From: Candidatus Kinetoplastibacterium crithidii (ex Angomonas deanei ATCC 30255)
GTDB lineage: Bacteria > Pseudomonadota > Gammaproteobacteria > Burkholderiales > Burkholderiaceae_B
Assembly: GCF_000319225.1 (NCBI RefSeq)
Contig: NC_019815.1
Span: forward strand, 372,001-436,000
Reading direction: 5' to 3'
Length of the DNA stretch: 64,000 nucleotides
In this document: in pieces, positions 8,657-18,489 of the stretch
How positions within the stretch are numbered: position 1 is the stretch's first letter
How the letters are laid out: the number at the start of each line of letters is the position of its first letter
Notes under the pieces: model-generated
What the model was told of the DNA's origin: nothing
The model's input: only the letters and a program-made list of their open reading frames with translations
The model's database searches: none
Position numbers and translations under genes: made by a program

Positions 8657-9077
8657 GTTTTCGTTATAGTTCCTAACATTACAAAAATGATGTGTTGATA
8701 TTAAAAAAATCAGCACATTATTCAAAATCTAATAATCTAAATAATATGCAATCAGTTTCAATTATTAAAAAATAATCTAAATAAAATTTAAATTAAAACC
8801 TATTGCTAATATTAATTATGGTGTATAACAAATACATAGTTTATGCATAAAATGAATAAATAGTGATGATATTAAATCCATCACTTATGCTAAGTTATAT
8901 AAAAATATTCAATGTACTGCAAAATTTCAATTTAGATAATATTATTACAAATAAATAGATATAATTACGCAAATTCTAGTGCAGTTCTAAACATTTTGGC
9001 TATACAGTTTAGAAATAGACAGCTAAAATACCAAAAATTGAATATTAAAATTAATATATAGGTATTATAAAAGAAAA
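8657..9077. other. 421-base noncoding stretch after rpoZ with several inverted repeats
   Basis: No gene is recognised. Visible structure: a hairpin at 8690-8718 (ATGTGTTGAT with ATCAGCACAT, one G-U pair), a nested repeat at 8845-8890 (outer GCATA/TATGC, inner AGTGATG/CATCACT), and TCTAAAC/GTTTAGA at 8986-9013. The first could terminate the gmk-rpoZ transcript. The rest may be the eroded site of spoT/relA, a leader of pyrF or a small RNA; I see no protein similarity that would decide. Confidence 0.4.
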
Positions 9078-9905
9078 ATGAATTTTATAGAAAAAATTGA
9101 AAAGTCATGGGAAAAAAGCAATTCTTTATTGCAAATAGGACTAGATCCTAACCCTAAAAATTTTCCCTATGAATTAAAAGATAAAAAAAATTCTATTTTA
9201 AAATTCTGTATTGAAATAGTAGACGCAACTGCGCAATATGCATGCAGTTTCAAACCTCAAATTGCATATTTTTCTGCATTGCGTGCTGAAGAACAATTAG
9301 AGGAATTATGTTCCTATATAAAAAATAAATATCCATTTCTACCAATTGTTTTAGATGCTAAAAGAGGGGATATTGGAACTACAGCTGAACAATATGCAAT
9401 CGAAGCTTTCGAAAGATATAATGCAGATGCAGTAACAATTAATCCATTTCTAGGACTAGACTCTATATTGCCATACATGGAGTGGAAAGATCGTGGCATA
9501 ATAATATTATGTAAAACATCAAATCCTGGTGGATCAGATTTACAATTTTTAGAATTAAAAAATGGAATGATGTTATATGAATATATTGCTGAAATAGTAT
9601 CAACAAAATGGAATACAAATAATCAATTTGGTTTAGTTGTTGGAGCTACATATCCCAAAGAATTATCTATAGTTCGTAAAATAGTAGGAGAAAGGATGCC
9701 CATACTAATACCGGGCATAGGATTTCAGGGAGGTGATATTAAAAATACTGTTCTATCTGGCATAAACAAAATAAATAGAGGTGTTATGATAAATTCATCT
9801 AGATCAATATTATACTCATCTAAAGATGATAATTGGAGAGAAGCAGCATCAGACTCAGCAAAATCATTAAAAAATTTAATAAACAATTTTTTAAACCATA
9901 ATTAA
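9078..9905 (+). CDS. pyrF: Orotidine 5'-phosphate decarboxylase (type 2)
   Basis: Last step of de novo UMP synthesis: decarboxylation of OMP. The 275-residue length and the motif [15 protein letters not shown] (catalytic Asp-Lys-Asp, about residues 93-107) identify the longer type 2 subfamily found in Bordetella-like bacteria. LQIGLDPNP near the N-terminus and PGIGFQGGD near residue 214 are the phosphate- and base-binding loops. It converges on pgpA with only five bases between them, and an AT-only palindrome covers both stop codons. Confidence 0.95.
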   Translation: MNFIEKIEKSWEKSNSLLQIGLDPNPKNFPYELKDKKNSILKFCIEIVDATAQYACSFKPQIAYFSALRAEEQLEELCSYIKNKYPFLPIVLDAKRGDIGTTAEQYAIEAFERYNADAVTINPFLGLDSILPYMEWKDRGIIILCKTSNPGGSDLQFLELKNGMMLYEYIAEIVSTKWNTNNQFGLVVGATYPKELSIVRKIVGERMPILIPGIGFQGGDIKNTVLSGINKINRGVMINSSRSILYSSKDDNWREAASDSAKSLKNLINNFLNHN

Positions 9906-9930
9906 TAAAATTACATAATTTTATTAATTA
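9899..9930. terminator. AT-only palindrome spanning both stop codons of pyrF and pgpA
   Basis: Arms of 15 bases at 9899-9913 and 9916-9930 are perfect inverse complements around a CA centre. The stop codons of pyrF (9903-9905) and pgpA (9911-9913, minus strand) both lie inside. It contains no G-C pair, so it would be a weak but bidirectional terminator or 3'-end stabiliser for the convergent transcripts. Confidence 0.5.
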
Positions 9931-10408
9931 ATAAAACCACAGCTATAGTATAAATAGCAGCCATTAAATCATCTAACATAACACCAAATCCACTCTTAAA
10001 TACTCTATCTACGTATTTAATAGGTGGTGGTTTTATTATATCAAAAAACCTAAATATAATGAATGATAATAACTCAATAAGAAAAGATCCTTTTAAAACC
10101 CATAAAATAAATACAAATGAAACAATTTCATCAAAAACTATTCCAACATGATCATTTGTATTTAATTCAATTTCCATAGATTGGCAAACCCAACAACCAT
10201 AAAAAAATCCAATAACTAATAGGCAGCCCATAGTTAAGTTATCAAAATACCTCAAAAAACTAAACCATAACAACCAAGCCATTAACGTTCCCCAAGTACC
10301 TGAACCTGGTCTTATTAATCCGCTGCCAAAACCAAAAGCAAAAAATCTACTATGATTTTTGCAAATCCAAGAAAAACTTGGAAAACTAGCATTATAACGA
10401 TCTTGCAT
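9911..10408 (-). CDS. pgpA: Phosphatidylglycerophosphatase A
   Basis: Removes the phosphate from phosphatidylglycerophosphate to form phosphatidylglycerol in the inner membrane. The 165-residue product has the family start region FGSGLIRPGSGTWGT (about residues 26-41), several hydrophobic helices and the C-terminal DDLMAA motif. It is the last gene of the run ribBA-ribH-nusB-thiL-pgpA, as in many betaproteobacteria, and follows thiL after 29 bases. Confidence 0.93.
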   Translation of the reverse strand: MQDRYNASFPSFSWICKNHSRFFAFGFGSGLIRPGSGTWGTLMAWLLWFSFLRYFDNLTMGCLLVIGFFYGCWVCQSMEIELNTNDHVGIVFDEIVSFVFILWVLKGSFLIELLSFIIFRFFDIIKPPPIKYVDRVFKSGFGVMLDDLMAAIYTIAVVLLINKIM

Positions 10409-10437
10409 TAATTATATCTCTTATAAAATATACTTTT

Positions 10438-11394
10438 TTAAAAATGATTAAAGCCATTGATATCATATAATATAGATCTATCATGGGGGGAAATTTTTAT
10501 AGATTTACCACTAACCATCTTACCTACCATATGCAGTACAATACCAGTGTCATTAGATATTTTTCTAATAGCATTATGATTACTTTTTGATGCAGTAAAA
10601 CATAATTCATACACATCCCCACCATTCAAAATAGCTTTTTTAATATCTTCTTGCGACACTTTTCCTTCTAAATATTTATCAAATGGAATTTCATCATAAT
10701 ATATATTAGCCCCTAAATTGCTAGACCTAGTAATATGACTCAAATCTTGTAAAAAACCATCTGAAATATCAATAGCAGAATTAGCTATTCCCAATAAACA
10801 ACGACCAAGATGTATCCGCGGATTAGGCCAATCCAAAGCACGTATAGTTCTTCTTAATAAAGATTTACTACCCATAATTTGCTTCGTTATAATGCGATAT
10901 GCAATATCAGCACTGCCTAAATTTCCAGAAATCCAAATTTCATCATTTAATTTGGCTCCATTTCTACGAATAGCTTGTGATACTGGCACTGCCCCAAAAA
11001 CTGTTATACTTATCGATATTCCAGAGGAACTTTTTACAGTATCACCACCTAATAATGGACAGGCAACTTCATTAGATAATTTAAAAAAACCTTTTGAAAA
11101 TTTTGATAACCATCGATGATCCACTGTTGGAATCGCAATACCAAGCAAACATCCAATAGGCTGTGCCCCCATTGCAGCTAAATCTGATAAATTAACTGCC
11201 AAAGACTTATGACCCAACGACACAGGATCAACATTAGAGAAAAAATGCTTACCTTCTATTAATAAATCCTTACTAACAGCAACTTCATTTCCATGAGGAA
11301 CTGTAAATAAAGCACAGTCATCACCAACCCCTAACATACTTTTTTGTACTACAGATTTGGAGAAATACTTTCTAATAATGTCGAACTCTGACAT
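10438..11394 (-). CDS. thiL: Thiamine-monophosphate kinase
   Basis: Phosphorylates thiamine monophosphate to thiamine diphosphate, the active cofactor. The PurM-like N-terminal half shows GVGDDCALF (about residues 20-28) and the metal-binding LSDLAAMGA motif near 69; LGGDTVKS and AIDISDGFLQDL (near 209) follow. The ATG at 11394 (MSEFDIIRKYF) is preferred to the in-frame GTG two codons upstream because it matches the family N-terminus. It is encoded in the riboflavin/nusB block. The window does not show the rest of thiamine synthesis. Confidence 0.93.
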   Translation of the reverse strand: MSEFDIIRKYFSKSVVQKSMLGVGDDCALFTVPHGNEVAVSKDLLIEGKHFFSNVDPVSLGHKSLAVNLSDLAAMGAQPIGCLLGIAIPTVDHRWLSKFSKGFFKLSNEVACPLLGGDTVKSSSGISISITVFGAVPVSQAIRRNGAKLNDEIWISGNLGSADIAYRIITKQIMGSKSLLRRTIRALDWPNPRIHLGRCLLGIANSAIDISDGFLQDLSHITRSSNLGANIYYDEIPFDKYLEGKVSQEDIKKAILNGGDVYELCFTASKSNHNAIRKISNDTGIVLHMVGKMVSGKSIKISPHDRSILYDINGFNHF

Positions 11395-11435
11395 ATTCAC
11401 TTAAAGAAATAATAAATTATAAAAACTAAAGCTAA

Positions 11436-11870
11436 TTAATTAGCACGAATACTATTAGCCATTTTATCTAATACACCATTGATAAATTTAAAACCATCGG
11501 TCCCACCAAAAGATTTAGCTAGCTCTACAGACTCATTAATTATAACTCTATAAGGAATCTCCATATGTTCAATTAATTCAAAACTTCCTATTAGCAGAAT
11601 AGCATGTTCAATTGGAGAAATAGATCTTAGTGGTCTATCTAAATATGGTGTGAAATTACTTCTTAAATTTTCACAATTTTGCAAAATACCTGAAATGAGT
11701 ATTTTACACCAATCTTTATCTATATCTCTAAAATTATTTATCTCAAAGAAATTATAGAGAACATCATTAAAAGCATCTTCTTGATTAGATCCTGTAATTA
11801 TCCATGAATAAATATATTGCAAAGCAAATTCTCTTGCTTTTCTTCTTGCTGTTGTTTTATTTTTTTTCAT
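11436..11870 (-). CDS. nusB: Transcription antitermination factor NusB
   Basis: NusB with NusE (S10) binds boxA RNA and supports antitermination of rRNA operons. The 144-residue all-helical product starts with a basic region (RRKAREFALQYIYSW) and carries AILLIGSFELI and the C-terminal NESVELAKSFGG...FINGVLD motif. It lies between ribH (47 bases upstream) and thiL (41 bases to its start), the usual place in the riboflavin block. Confidence 0.95.
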   Translation of the reverse strand: MKKNKTTARRKAREFALQYIYSWIITGSNQEDAFNDVLYNFFEINNFRDIDKDWCKILISGILQNCENLRSNFTPYLDRPLRSISPIEHAILLIGSFELIEHMEIPYRVIINESVELAKSFGGTDGFKFINGVLDKMANSIRAN

Positions 11871-11917
11871 ATATAAGCCGTGTAATATATTTTACTAAGA
11901 TAAATGATATTAACAAA

Positions 11918-12379
11918 TCAAGATTTAAGCATTTGAATTAAATTAGCCATTTCTACAGCTGCATCGGCACAATCTCGTCCTTTTTCAGACGCTCTAACAT
12001 TGGCTTGCTCGTAACTATCAACTGTTAAAACACCATTAGCTATTGGTACACCAGATTGTATAGATAGTTTTGTAATAGCAGAAGCCATTTCATTACTAAC
12101 TATGTCAAAATGAAAAGTTTCACCTCGAATAACAGCACCAAGAGCTATTAAAGCATCAACTTCACGATTTTCAATAAGATGCAACATAGCTACACCTATT
12201 TCTAAAGCTCCAGGAACTGTCATTAAAACTATGTCTGATTCCGAGACACCTAAAGAAAATAATTCTTCTAAACAGTAATCTAATTCTATCTGCCCTATTT
12301 CATCATTAAACCTAGATACAACTATACCAATACTAAGACCTTTACCATCTAGATTCGGATTAATACTATTAATATCCAT
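11918..12379 (-). CDS. ribH: 6,7-dimethyl-8-ribityllumazine synthase
   Basis: Condenses 5-amino-6-ribitylaminouracil with dihydroxybutanone phosphate to lumazine, the penultimate riboflavin step. The 153-residue product has the substrate-loop motifs VSRFND (about residues 22-27), VPGALEIG (near 54-61) and [12 protein letters not shown] with the catalytic His (near 81-92). It follows ribBA after 26 bases, so the two steps using dihydroxybutanone phosphate are encoded together. Confidence 0.96.
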   Translation of the reverse strand: MDINSINPNLDGKGLSIGIVVSRFNDEIGQIELDYCLEELFSLGVSESDIVLMTVPGALEIGVAMLHLIENREVDALIALGAVIRGETFHFDIVSNEMASAITKLSIQSGVPIANGVLTVDSYEQANVRASEKGRDCADAAVEMANLIQMLKS

Positions 12380-12405
12380 AATAATTTTCTTATAAAAATA
12401 AAACT

Positions 12406-13536
12406 CTATATAAACTCATATCCCGAAACTGAAAGACCAAAATCAAACTTATTAGGGGAATTTTTCTCTTTTATTAATCTAATACTACTAATACCTATAT
12501 TACAAAGTATCTGTGATATAACTCCATGTGTAGCCAAATTATATTTCGAATTATCTAGAAATGGTTTGGTTTTATTAAATTCATTAATACTTCTTAAAAC
12601 ATCATCACAAGAAATATGGCTGTTTATTAATAACAATACTCCAGAAGAAGATTGCACAATTCTCTCTAAAGCCTTATTAATTGTCAATAGACCAAAATTA
12701 TCATCTACTCTCATTACATCTAAGATAGAAGACGGTGTTTGTATACTGACCAAAGTATCTTTATACAACTCAATATTACCATGTACTAAAGCAATATGAA
12801 TTGAAGAATTTATAACATCACGATAACAAAATGCTTTAAGATCGCCATACATTGTACTTATTATAAAACTACTATACATATCAATTAAAGTTTCTTTTTC
12901 ACTTCTGTATTGTATTAAACTAGAAATTGTACCTATTTTTAAATTAAACTCCTTAGAAAACTCTAACAGATCTGGTAATCTAGCCATTGAACCATCTTTA
13001 TTTATGATTTCACAAATTACAGCAGCAGGATTAAGACCAGCCATTCTTGTTAAATCACACCCTGCTTCAGTATGCCCTGCCCTGGATAAAACTCCGCCTT
13101 TAACAGATCTGACTGGAAATATATGGCCAGGTTGCACCAAATCTTCTGGTGTAACATTATTATCTGTAGCTACTTTTATAGTATGTGCTCTATCAGAAGC
13201 AGAAATACCTGTACCTATACCTTTTGCCGCTTCTATTGATTGTGTAAAATTAGTACCATAACGAGAACTATTATTTTCTGTCATCATACTTAGACCTAAC
13301 TTTTGACAATGATCCTCTGTTAAAGTTAGACATACCAACCCACGGGCATGTGTTATCATAAAATTGATACTCTCAGAAGATACAAAATCCGCAGCTATTA
13401 ATAAATCACCCTCATTCTCTCTATCTTCTTCGTCAATTAATATAATCATACGACCAGATTTTAGTTCATCGATAATATCATCAACAGATGATATAACACC
13501 ATATTTTTGTATATTTGCAATGGAGGAATTAGACAT
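12406..13536 (-). CDS. ribBA: 3,4-dihydroxy-2-butanone 4-phosphate synthase with a degenerate GTP cyclohydrolase II-like domain
   Basis: The N-terminal half (about residues 1-205) is a complete DHBP synthase with [19 protein letters not shown] and [14 protein letters not shown], making the four-carbon unit of riboflavin from ribulose 5-phosphate. The C-terminal half aligns in length with GTP cyclohydrolase II but lacks the zinc-binding Cys cluster and most catalytic positions. Such a degenerate second domain is known in many proteobacterial RibB proteins, so a separate RibA is expected elsewhere. It is the first gene of the ribBA-ribH-nusB-thiL-pgpA run. DHBP synthase activity is confidently predicted, cyclohydrolase activity is not. 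Confidence 0.92.
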   Translation of the reverse strand: MSNSSIANIQKYGVISSVDDIIDELKSGRMIILIDEEDRENEGDLLIAADFVSSESINFMITHARGLVCLTLTEDHCQKLGLSMMTENNSSRYGTNFTQSIEAAKGIGTGISASDRAHTIKVATDNNVTPEDLVQPGHIFPVRSVKGGVLSRAGHTEAGCDLTRMAGLNPAAVICEIINKDGSMARLPDLLEFSKEFNLKIGTISSLIQYRSEKETLIDMYSSFIISTMYGDLKAFCYRDVINSSIHIALVHGNIELYKDTLVSIQTPSSILDVMRVDDNFGLLTINKALERIVQSSSGVLLLINSHISCDDVLRSINEFNKTKPFLDNSKYNLATHGVISQILCNIGISSIRLIKEKNSPNKFDFGLSVSGYEFI

Positions 13537-13608
13537 ATAATAGATTGTTAATAATAGTGTTAGTTTTTTACGGGTTTGATTTTTAAAATTTAAATAAAAA
13601 AATATTTT

Positions 13609-14667
13609 TTATTTATCTAGTATAGCTGCTACAAAATCTTTAGCTACAAAAGATAAGATGTCATTCTTATTTTCTCCTACACCTATCCAATAAACAGGAA
13701 TTTTACGAATATTACTTTTACCATAAGCTACAGAAACTAAAATACCACCCTTAGCAGTCCCATCTAACTTGGCCATAAACAAGCCTGATATACCAATATA
13801 ATTATCAAAAGCTGATATTTGTGCAATATTATTCTGACCTGAGTTGGCATCTAAAACCAGTATAGTTTCGTAAGGATCAGCATTGTTTGCTTTAGATATA
13901 ACCTTTTTTACTTTTGTCAATTCGTTCATCAAATTTATATTTGATGGTAATCTTCCAGCAGAATCTATAATAATAACATCAACATTTTTAGCCCTGCCAA
14001 AATTAATACCATCAAAAACCACAGAAGAAGGATCTTGTATCCCTATTTTAGAGTATACCATTATATTATTAATATCACCCCATTTCTGCAGTTGATCTAC
14101 AGCAGCAGCACGAAATGTATCAGCTGCCACCAATAAAACTGTCAAGTTTAAAGATTTAAAATAGGAAGCTATTTTACCAATTGATGTAGTCTTACCTACT
14201 CCATTAGCTCCAACAATTAAAAAAATGCTAGGCTTATTATTAATATGAATTTTACTTTCTAAAACTTTTAAACGATCAGTTAATATTTCATATAATTCAT
14301 TTTTTACCTCTTTAATCTCAAATGTATTTCTTTTCAAGAATTTAGATTTTAACAAATTTATTATATCGCTAGATGCTTCAAATCCTACATCTGACATTAT
14401 TAAAGCAGACTCCAAATCTTCAAAAATAGCTTCATCTATTGTTGATTTTCTAAAAAATCTATTTAAATTATTACTTGTATTAGATAAACTTTTCTTAAGC
14501 GATGTAAAAATAGAATATTTATTATAATTATTATCTTTTTCGCAATTAATATTTTCTTGATTCTGTTCATTTACAAAGTCTTCTTTTAATATTTTTTCTT
14601 CTGATTCTAATATAGTATTACTAGAACTAACATTTTTATTAAATTTACTTTTCAAAAAATCAAACAT
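13609..14667 (-). CDS. ftsY: Signal recognition particle receptor FtsY
   Basis: GTPase receptor that docks the SRP-ribosome complex at the inner membrane. The 352-residue protein has an acidic, low-complexity N-terminal A region (about 1-50), an N domain helical bundle and the G domain with P-loop GANGVGKTT (153-161), DTFRAAAVDQL (183-193), DSAGRL (235-240) and KLDGTAKGG. The A region is short, as in other reduced genomes. The ATG overlaps the divergent rsmD ATG in the tetranucleotide CATG, so its promoter must lie inside rsmD. Confidence 0.95.
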   Translation of the reverse strand: MFDFLKSKFNKNVSSSNTILESEEKILKEDFVNEQNQENINCEKDNNYNKYSIFTSLKKSLSNTSNNLNRFFRKSTIDEAIFEDLESALIMSDVGFEASSDIINLLKSKFLKRNTFEIKEVKNELYEILTDRLKVLESKIHINNKPSIFLIVGANGVGKTTSIGKIASYFKSLNLTVLLVAADTFRAAAVDQLQKWGDINNIMVYSKIGIQDPSSVVFDGINFGRAKNVDVIIIDSAGRLPSNINLMNELTKVKKVISKANNADPYETILVLDANSGQNNIAQISAFDNYIGISGLFMAKLDGTAKGGILVSVAYGKSNIRKIPVYWIGVGENKNDILSFVAKDFVAAILDK

Positions 14668-15223
14668 GACTAATAACTCTGTTTATATTATTTCTGGAAT
14701 ATATAGGAATACCAAAATTACATTTCCTAAAATTAATGGATTGCGTCCAACTCCGAATAGAGTTAAAGAAACATTATTCAACTGGATAAATAATAAATGG
14801 AATAACAATTTTACAGATAAAAATATACTCGATTTATTTGCTGGCAGTGGATCATTAGGATTTGAAGCAGCTTCCAGAGGCGCTAATTTTGTACAAATGG
14901 TAGAGTATAACAAACAGGCGATAAAATCAATTCAACTTACCTGCAAAAAACTATCACTTAACCAAGTAAACATATTTCCTGGAAAAGCTATAGATTTTCT
15001 TCAACAAAAACAAACGAAACAATTTGATCTAATTTTATTAGACCCTCCATTTCAAAATAATGAATTTGAAAAAATATGGAATTATTTACCAAGAGTGCTA
15101 AATAGTAATAGTATAGTTTATATAGAATCAAATTTAATAGTACAAATACCAGATTATCTAAATTTAATACGCACAAAAAAAGCTGGAAAAGTTTATTTTA
15201 ACCTTTATGAATATAATATCTAA
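14666..15223 (+). CDS. rsmD: 16S rRNA (guanine(966)-N(2))-methyltransferase
   Basis: Methylates G966 of 16S rRNA in the 30S subunit. The product shows the family N-terminus IISGIYRNTKITFP followed by GLRPTPNRVKETLFNW, the SAM motif LDLFAGSGSLGFEAASRGA (about residues 54-72) and the catalytic LLDPPF (near 124-129). All parts are needed, so the ATG at 14666 is the likely start even though it overlaps the ftsY start by two bases on the other strand. Its 3' end overlaps the convergent ppiD end by four bases. Confidence 0.93.
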   Translation: MTNNSVYIISGIYRNTKITFPKINGLRPTPNRVKETLFNWINNKWNNNFTDKNILDLFAGSGSLGFEAASRGANFVQMVEYNKQAIKSIQLTCKKLSLNQVNIFPGKAIDFLQQKQTKQFDLILLDPPFQNNEFEKIWNYLPRVLNSNSIVYIESNLIVQIPDYLNLIRTKKAGKVYFNLYEYNI

Positions 15224-17115
15224 TCTATTTTTAAATTAAGAATATCATTAATATTATCAAACAATCTTAAATTATAGTTATCTCTCAAATATCTAATAAA
15301 TGCCATAGACTCAGATTTACCATAACTATCAAAAAATATTTTCCTAAAATTTTTATTTATATCATCATCATGAGTAATATTTTCATCAATTTTTTCTAAT
15401 TTAATTATGTAAAGACCAGAATCTAATGAAATAAAATCATAAAATGGTAATTTAGAATGTGACATCTTCATAACAAAATCAGAAACTTCTGTTGGAATAC
15501 CAATACTCTCTTTATTCCGCATACATTCTATAGGCTTGGAAAATTTGTTTGACAAATTTTTAGGGAAATTACCATTATTTAAAGAAATTAAAAGTTCTTT
15601 AGCCTTTTTTATTGCCAAATCTCTACTTTTTTCAGATATCACAACTTTCTTTATAGAGTCTTTAACTAAATCATATGGTGGAATGAAAGCTTCATTTAAA
15701 GAATTTATTCTAACAATAACAAATTTCGTAGAAGAAAGCTGGACAAGATTATAATTACGATCATTATATAAAAAATCATTAAATAATATATTTAATATTT
15801 TCCTATCTTTAAAATAATTATTCTTAATGTCATCAGAGTTAATAACACCACCATCTCTTGTTAATCCGTATAAACTGTGTTTCTTTAAAGATAATTCTGT
15901 AGCAATCGCACTTAAATCTTTATTGTCATAATAAATAGAATCTCTAATTTTTGATATTAAATCTACGAAAAGCAAATTTTTCTTTTGTTTAAAAATAATA
16001 TCTTTTATTTGATCTTTAGTATAACTAATGTTATTAGCTTTTTTTATAAGTTTAACTATATAAAATCCATCATTAGTTTCTATTATATTAGATATCTCAC
16101 CTTCTTTTAGATTAAAAACAATTTCAGAAAATTCAGGTCCATAATTATCTGATAAATGATCTTTACTATAAAAATTATTTATCTGGCTATTATTTACTTT
16201 ACTAATAGCGAAAGACTCAAACTTATTTGGATCTTGAACTACAAGTTCCAATATGTTTGAAGCATTACCTATGTCTAATAATCTATCATCCTTCTTTTTT
16301 ATATAAATATAATCAAAAGAACGTACTTCATTATTACCTAAAATATTTTTATCATAAAAATGATCTACATCAGAATCTGTTATATCAAAATCCAAAGATA
16401 TATTATCTTGATCTAGAATTAGATAATCAATATCTATATTAAAAGGAATTTCTAATAATTCATTATTATTTTTATACCACACTAAGACATCATCTTCTTG
16501 AACTGATACTTCATCTTCAAATTTTTTATATTTATAATCTATTAAACGTACAGTTCTTTTTTGTAGAGAGGATCTGGTAAAATGATCTAATAGCTTTTCA
16601 GGAAATATAGGAGATATAGCAATAAAATTTATTAGTTTTCGTCCTGCTAAATAGGTTCTTTGATCTTCTTCAAATTCTCTTGGCGTAATTCCTGCACTAC
16701 GCAAAGCACTTATGTAATTCGATTTAGAAAAATTATTATAGCCATTACCCCAATCTAAAGAAGATATATATTTACAAAGAACATCGTCAGATACAGATAT
16801 TTTTAAATCAAGCGCTGTTTTATTTAAAACATTTGAATTTATAAGTTCTTCTAAAAAAGATTTTCTCATTTTAGGTGTATCTACCAAAGATATATCTATA
16901 TCATCTTTAGTATCTGAAATAACTTTTCTTATAAAACTAGAATAAGTTTTTTCAAAATCAAAAAGCGTTATATTAGAATTACCTATAGAAACTATTTTTT
17001 TATCTTTATGAGACTTATTAATCATCATTATCCCAGAAAAAAAAATAGCTGGTATAATGAGAATTATTGCTATTAAAACAATCCAACGAGATTTTTTTCT
17101 AAAAAATTCAAACAT
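15220..17115 (-). CDS. ppiD: Peptidyl-prolyl isomerase PpiD (periplasmic folding chaperone)
   Basis: Membrane-anchored periplasmic chaperone of the SurA/PpiD class acting on newly exported proteins near SecYEG. After a short basic N-terminus there is one membrane helix (about residues 10-32), a SurA-like N-terminal chaperone domain and a parvulin-like domain around residues 250-370 (YGPEFSEIVFNL...GFYIVKLI), then a long C-terminal chaperone part. The ATG at 17115 (MFEFFRKKSRW) is chosen over the TTG four codons upstream as it matches the family. The length of 631 residues is normal. It is quite divergent in sequence, as is common for this protein in symbionts. Confidence 0.85.
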   Translation of the reverse strand: MFEFFRKKSRWIVLIAIILIIPAIFFSGIMMINKSHKDKKIVSIGNSNITLFDFEKTYSSFIRKVISDTKDDIDISLVDTPKMRKSFLEELINSNVLNKTALDLKISVSDDVLCKYISSLDWGNGYNNFSKSNYISALRSAGITPREFEEDQRTYLAGRKLINFIAISPIFPEKLLDHFTRSSLQKRTVRLIDYKYKKFEDEVSVQEDDVLVWYKNNNELLEIPFNIDIDYLILDQDNISLDFDITDSDVDHFYDKNILGNNEVRSFDYIYIKKKDDRLLDIGNASNILELVVQDPNKFESFAISKVNNSQINNFYSKDHLSDNYGPEFSEIVFNLKEGEISNIIETNDGFYIVKLIKKANNISYTKDQIKDIIFKQKKNLLFVDLISKIRDSIYYDNKDLSAIATELSLKKHSLYGLTRDGGVINSDDIKNNYFKDRKILNILFNDFLYNDRNYNLVQLSSTKFVIVRINSLNEAFIPPYDLVKDSIKKVVISEKSRDLAIKKAKELLISLNNGNFPKNLSNKFSKPIECMRNKESIGIPTEVSDFVMKMSHSKLPFYDFISLDSGLYIIKLEKIDENITHDDDINKNFRKIFFDSYGKSESMAFIRYLRDNYNLRLFDNINDILNLKID

Positions 17116-17178
17116 AATATTCAGCAATAAAAATAACTATAATAATTATATATACAAAATCATCAAGAATTAAAAACA

Positions 17179-18489
17179 CTATAATTCGAGTACTGTTATA
17201 GATTCAACATGTCCAGTATGAGTAAACATATTTATAACTCCTGCGCATTTTAAGGTATAACCACACTCATATACTAATACATTAACATCCCTAGATAAAG
17301 TAGAAGGGTTACAAGAAACATATACTATTCTTCTTGGCAAAAACTTTTTTTTACAAACAGACAACGATTTAACGATAGAAAATGCTCCATCACGAGGAGG
17401 ATCTAATAGCAAAATATCAAAAATTTCTAGTTTAGAAAACCAATTCATTTCTATTTCAAATAAGTTAACAACTTTAAAACTTATAATTTTATCTAATTTA
17501 TAAAATGTTGCTATATTTGAAGCTCTAACAATCAAATCATTATTTATATCTATACCTATAACTTTCCTAGCCTTTGTAGCTAATGGCAAAGTAAAGTTCC
17601 CAAGACCGCAAAACAAATCTAAGATTACGTCTGATGGCTTAATATCTAGCAATGATAAAACTCTTGATACCATTATCCTGTTCACTGAATGATTTATTTG
17701 CGTAAAATCATTCACATTAAAATGCATTAGAAACCCAAATTCAGGTAATGAGTAGTATAACTCTCTGTCGTTATTACTTATCTGATAAAGCTCTTGATTC
17801 TTCCCTCTTTGAATCCAACATTTAGTATTATATTCCTTCTCAAATTTCAACAAAAGACTTTTGTCAGTATAACTTAATTGATTAGAAGTACAAATTGACA
17901 AATGAATTACTGAGTTATCTCCTATAGATACTTCTATATTAAATATATTCCTTGAAATTGATAGTTGAGAAATAACCTCTCTCAATGGTGAAATTAGTTT
18001 ACTAATGTCATTATGCAAAATTGGACAGTAATTAATATCAGTAACAAATAGACTACGACGCTCCAGAAAACCAATGGAAACAAAAGATTTTTTCGATCCT
18101 AATTTTACAGAAAATTTTGCCCGACACCTATATTGCCAATCTAGTCCATAAATAGCCTGTAAAATAAAATCTGGATTTATTTTTCCTAAATGAAATAAAT
18201 TATCTTCTAATATACGCTGTTTCATAGATACCTGTGATTTCGGATCTATATGCTGCATAATACAACCACCACATGTACCAAAATGCTTACAAAGTGGTTC
18301 TTTTCTAAAATTTGACTGAGTTACTATCTGTTTTAATACTGCTAGATCATATTTTTTTGTTTTTCTAACGATATCAACTACTACTTTTTCTCCAGGCAAA
18401 GCACCATCAACAAATACAACTTTATTATTGTAACGTGATACACCTCTAGCATTTAAATCAATAGAATTAATCTCTAAAATATCGCTCAC
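17179..18489 (-). CDS. rlmD: 23S rRNA (uracil(1939)-C(5))-methyltransferase
   Basis: Iron-sulfur methyltransferase that modifies U1939 of 23S rRNA. A TRAM domain (about 1-58) is followed by the [4Fe-4S] ligands C67, C73 and C76 in CKHFGTCGGC plus a fourth Cys near residue 155 (INYCPI). The SAM motif LDLFCGLGNFTLPLA and the catalytic Cys in VSCNPSTLSRD complete the enzyme. I place the start at GTG 18489, which overlaps the stop of the upstream exonuclease gene, because GGAAGGA lies at the proper distance; the in-frame TTG at 18507 is itself part of that ribosome site. Length 436. Confidence 0.9.
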   Translation of the reverse strand: MSDILEINSIDLNARGVSRYNNKVVFVDGALPGEKVVVDIVRKTKKYDLAVLKQIVTQSNFRKEPLCKHFGTCGGCIMQHIDPKSQVSMKQRILEDNLFHLGKINPDFILQAIYGLDWQYRCRAKFSVKLGSKKSFVSIGFLERRSLFVTDINYCPILHNDISKLISPLREVISQLSISRNIFNIEVSIGDNSVIHLSICTSNQLSYTDKSLLLKFEKEYNTKCWIQRGKNQELYQISNNDRELYYSLPEFGFLMHFNVNDFTQINHSVNRIMVSRVLSLLDIKPSDVILDLFCGLGNFTLPLATKARKVIGIDINNDLIVRASNIATFYKLDKIISFKVVNLFEIEMNWFSKLEIFDILLLDPPRDGAFSIVKSLSVCKKKFLPRRIVYVSCNPSTLSRDVNVLVYECGYTLKCAGVINMFTHTGHVESITVLEL

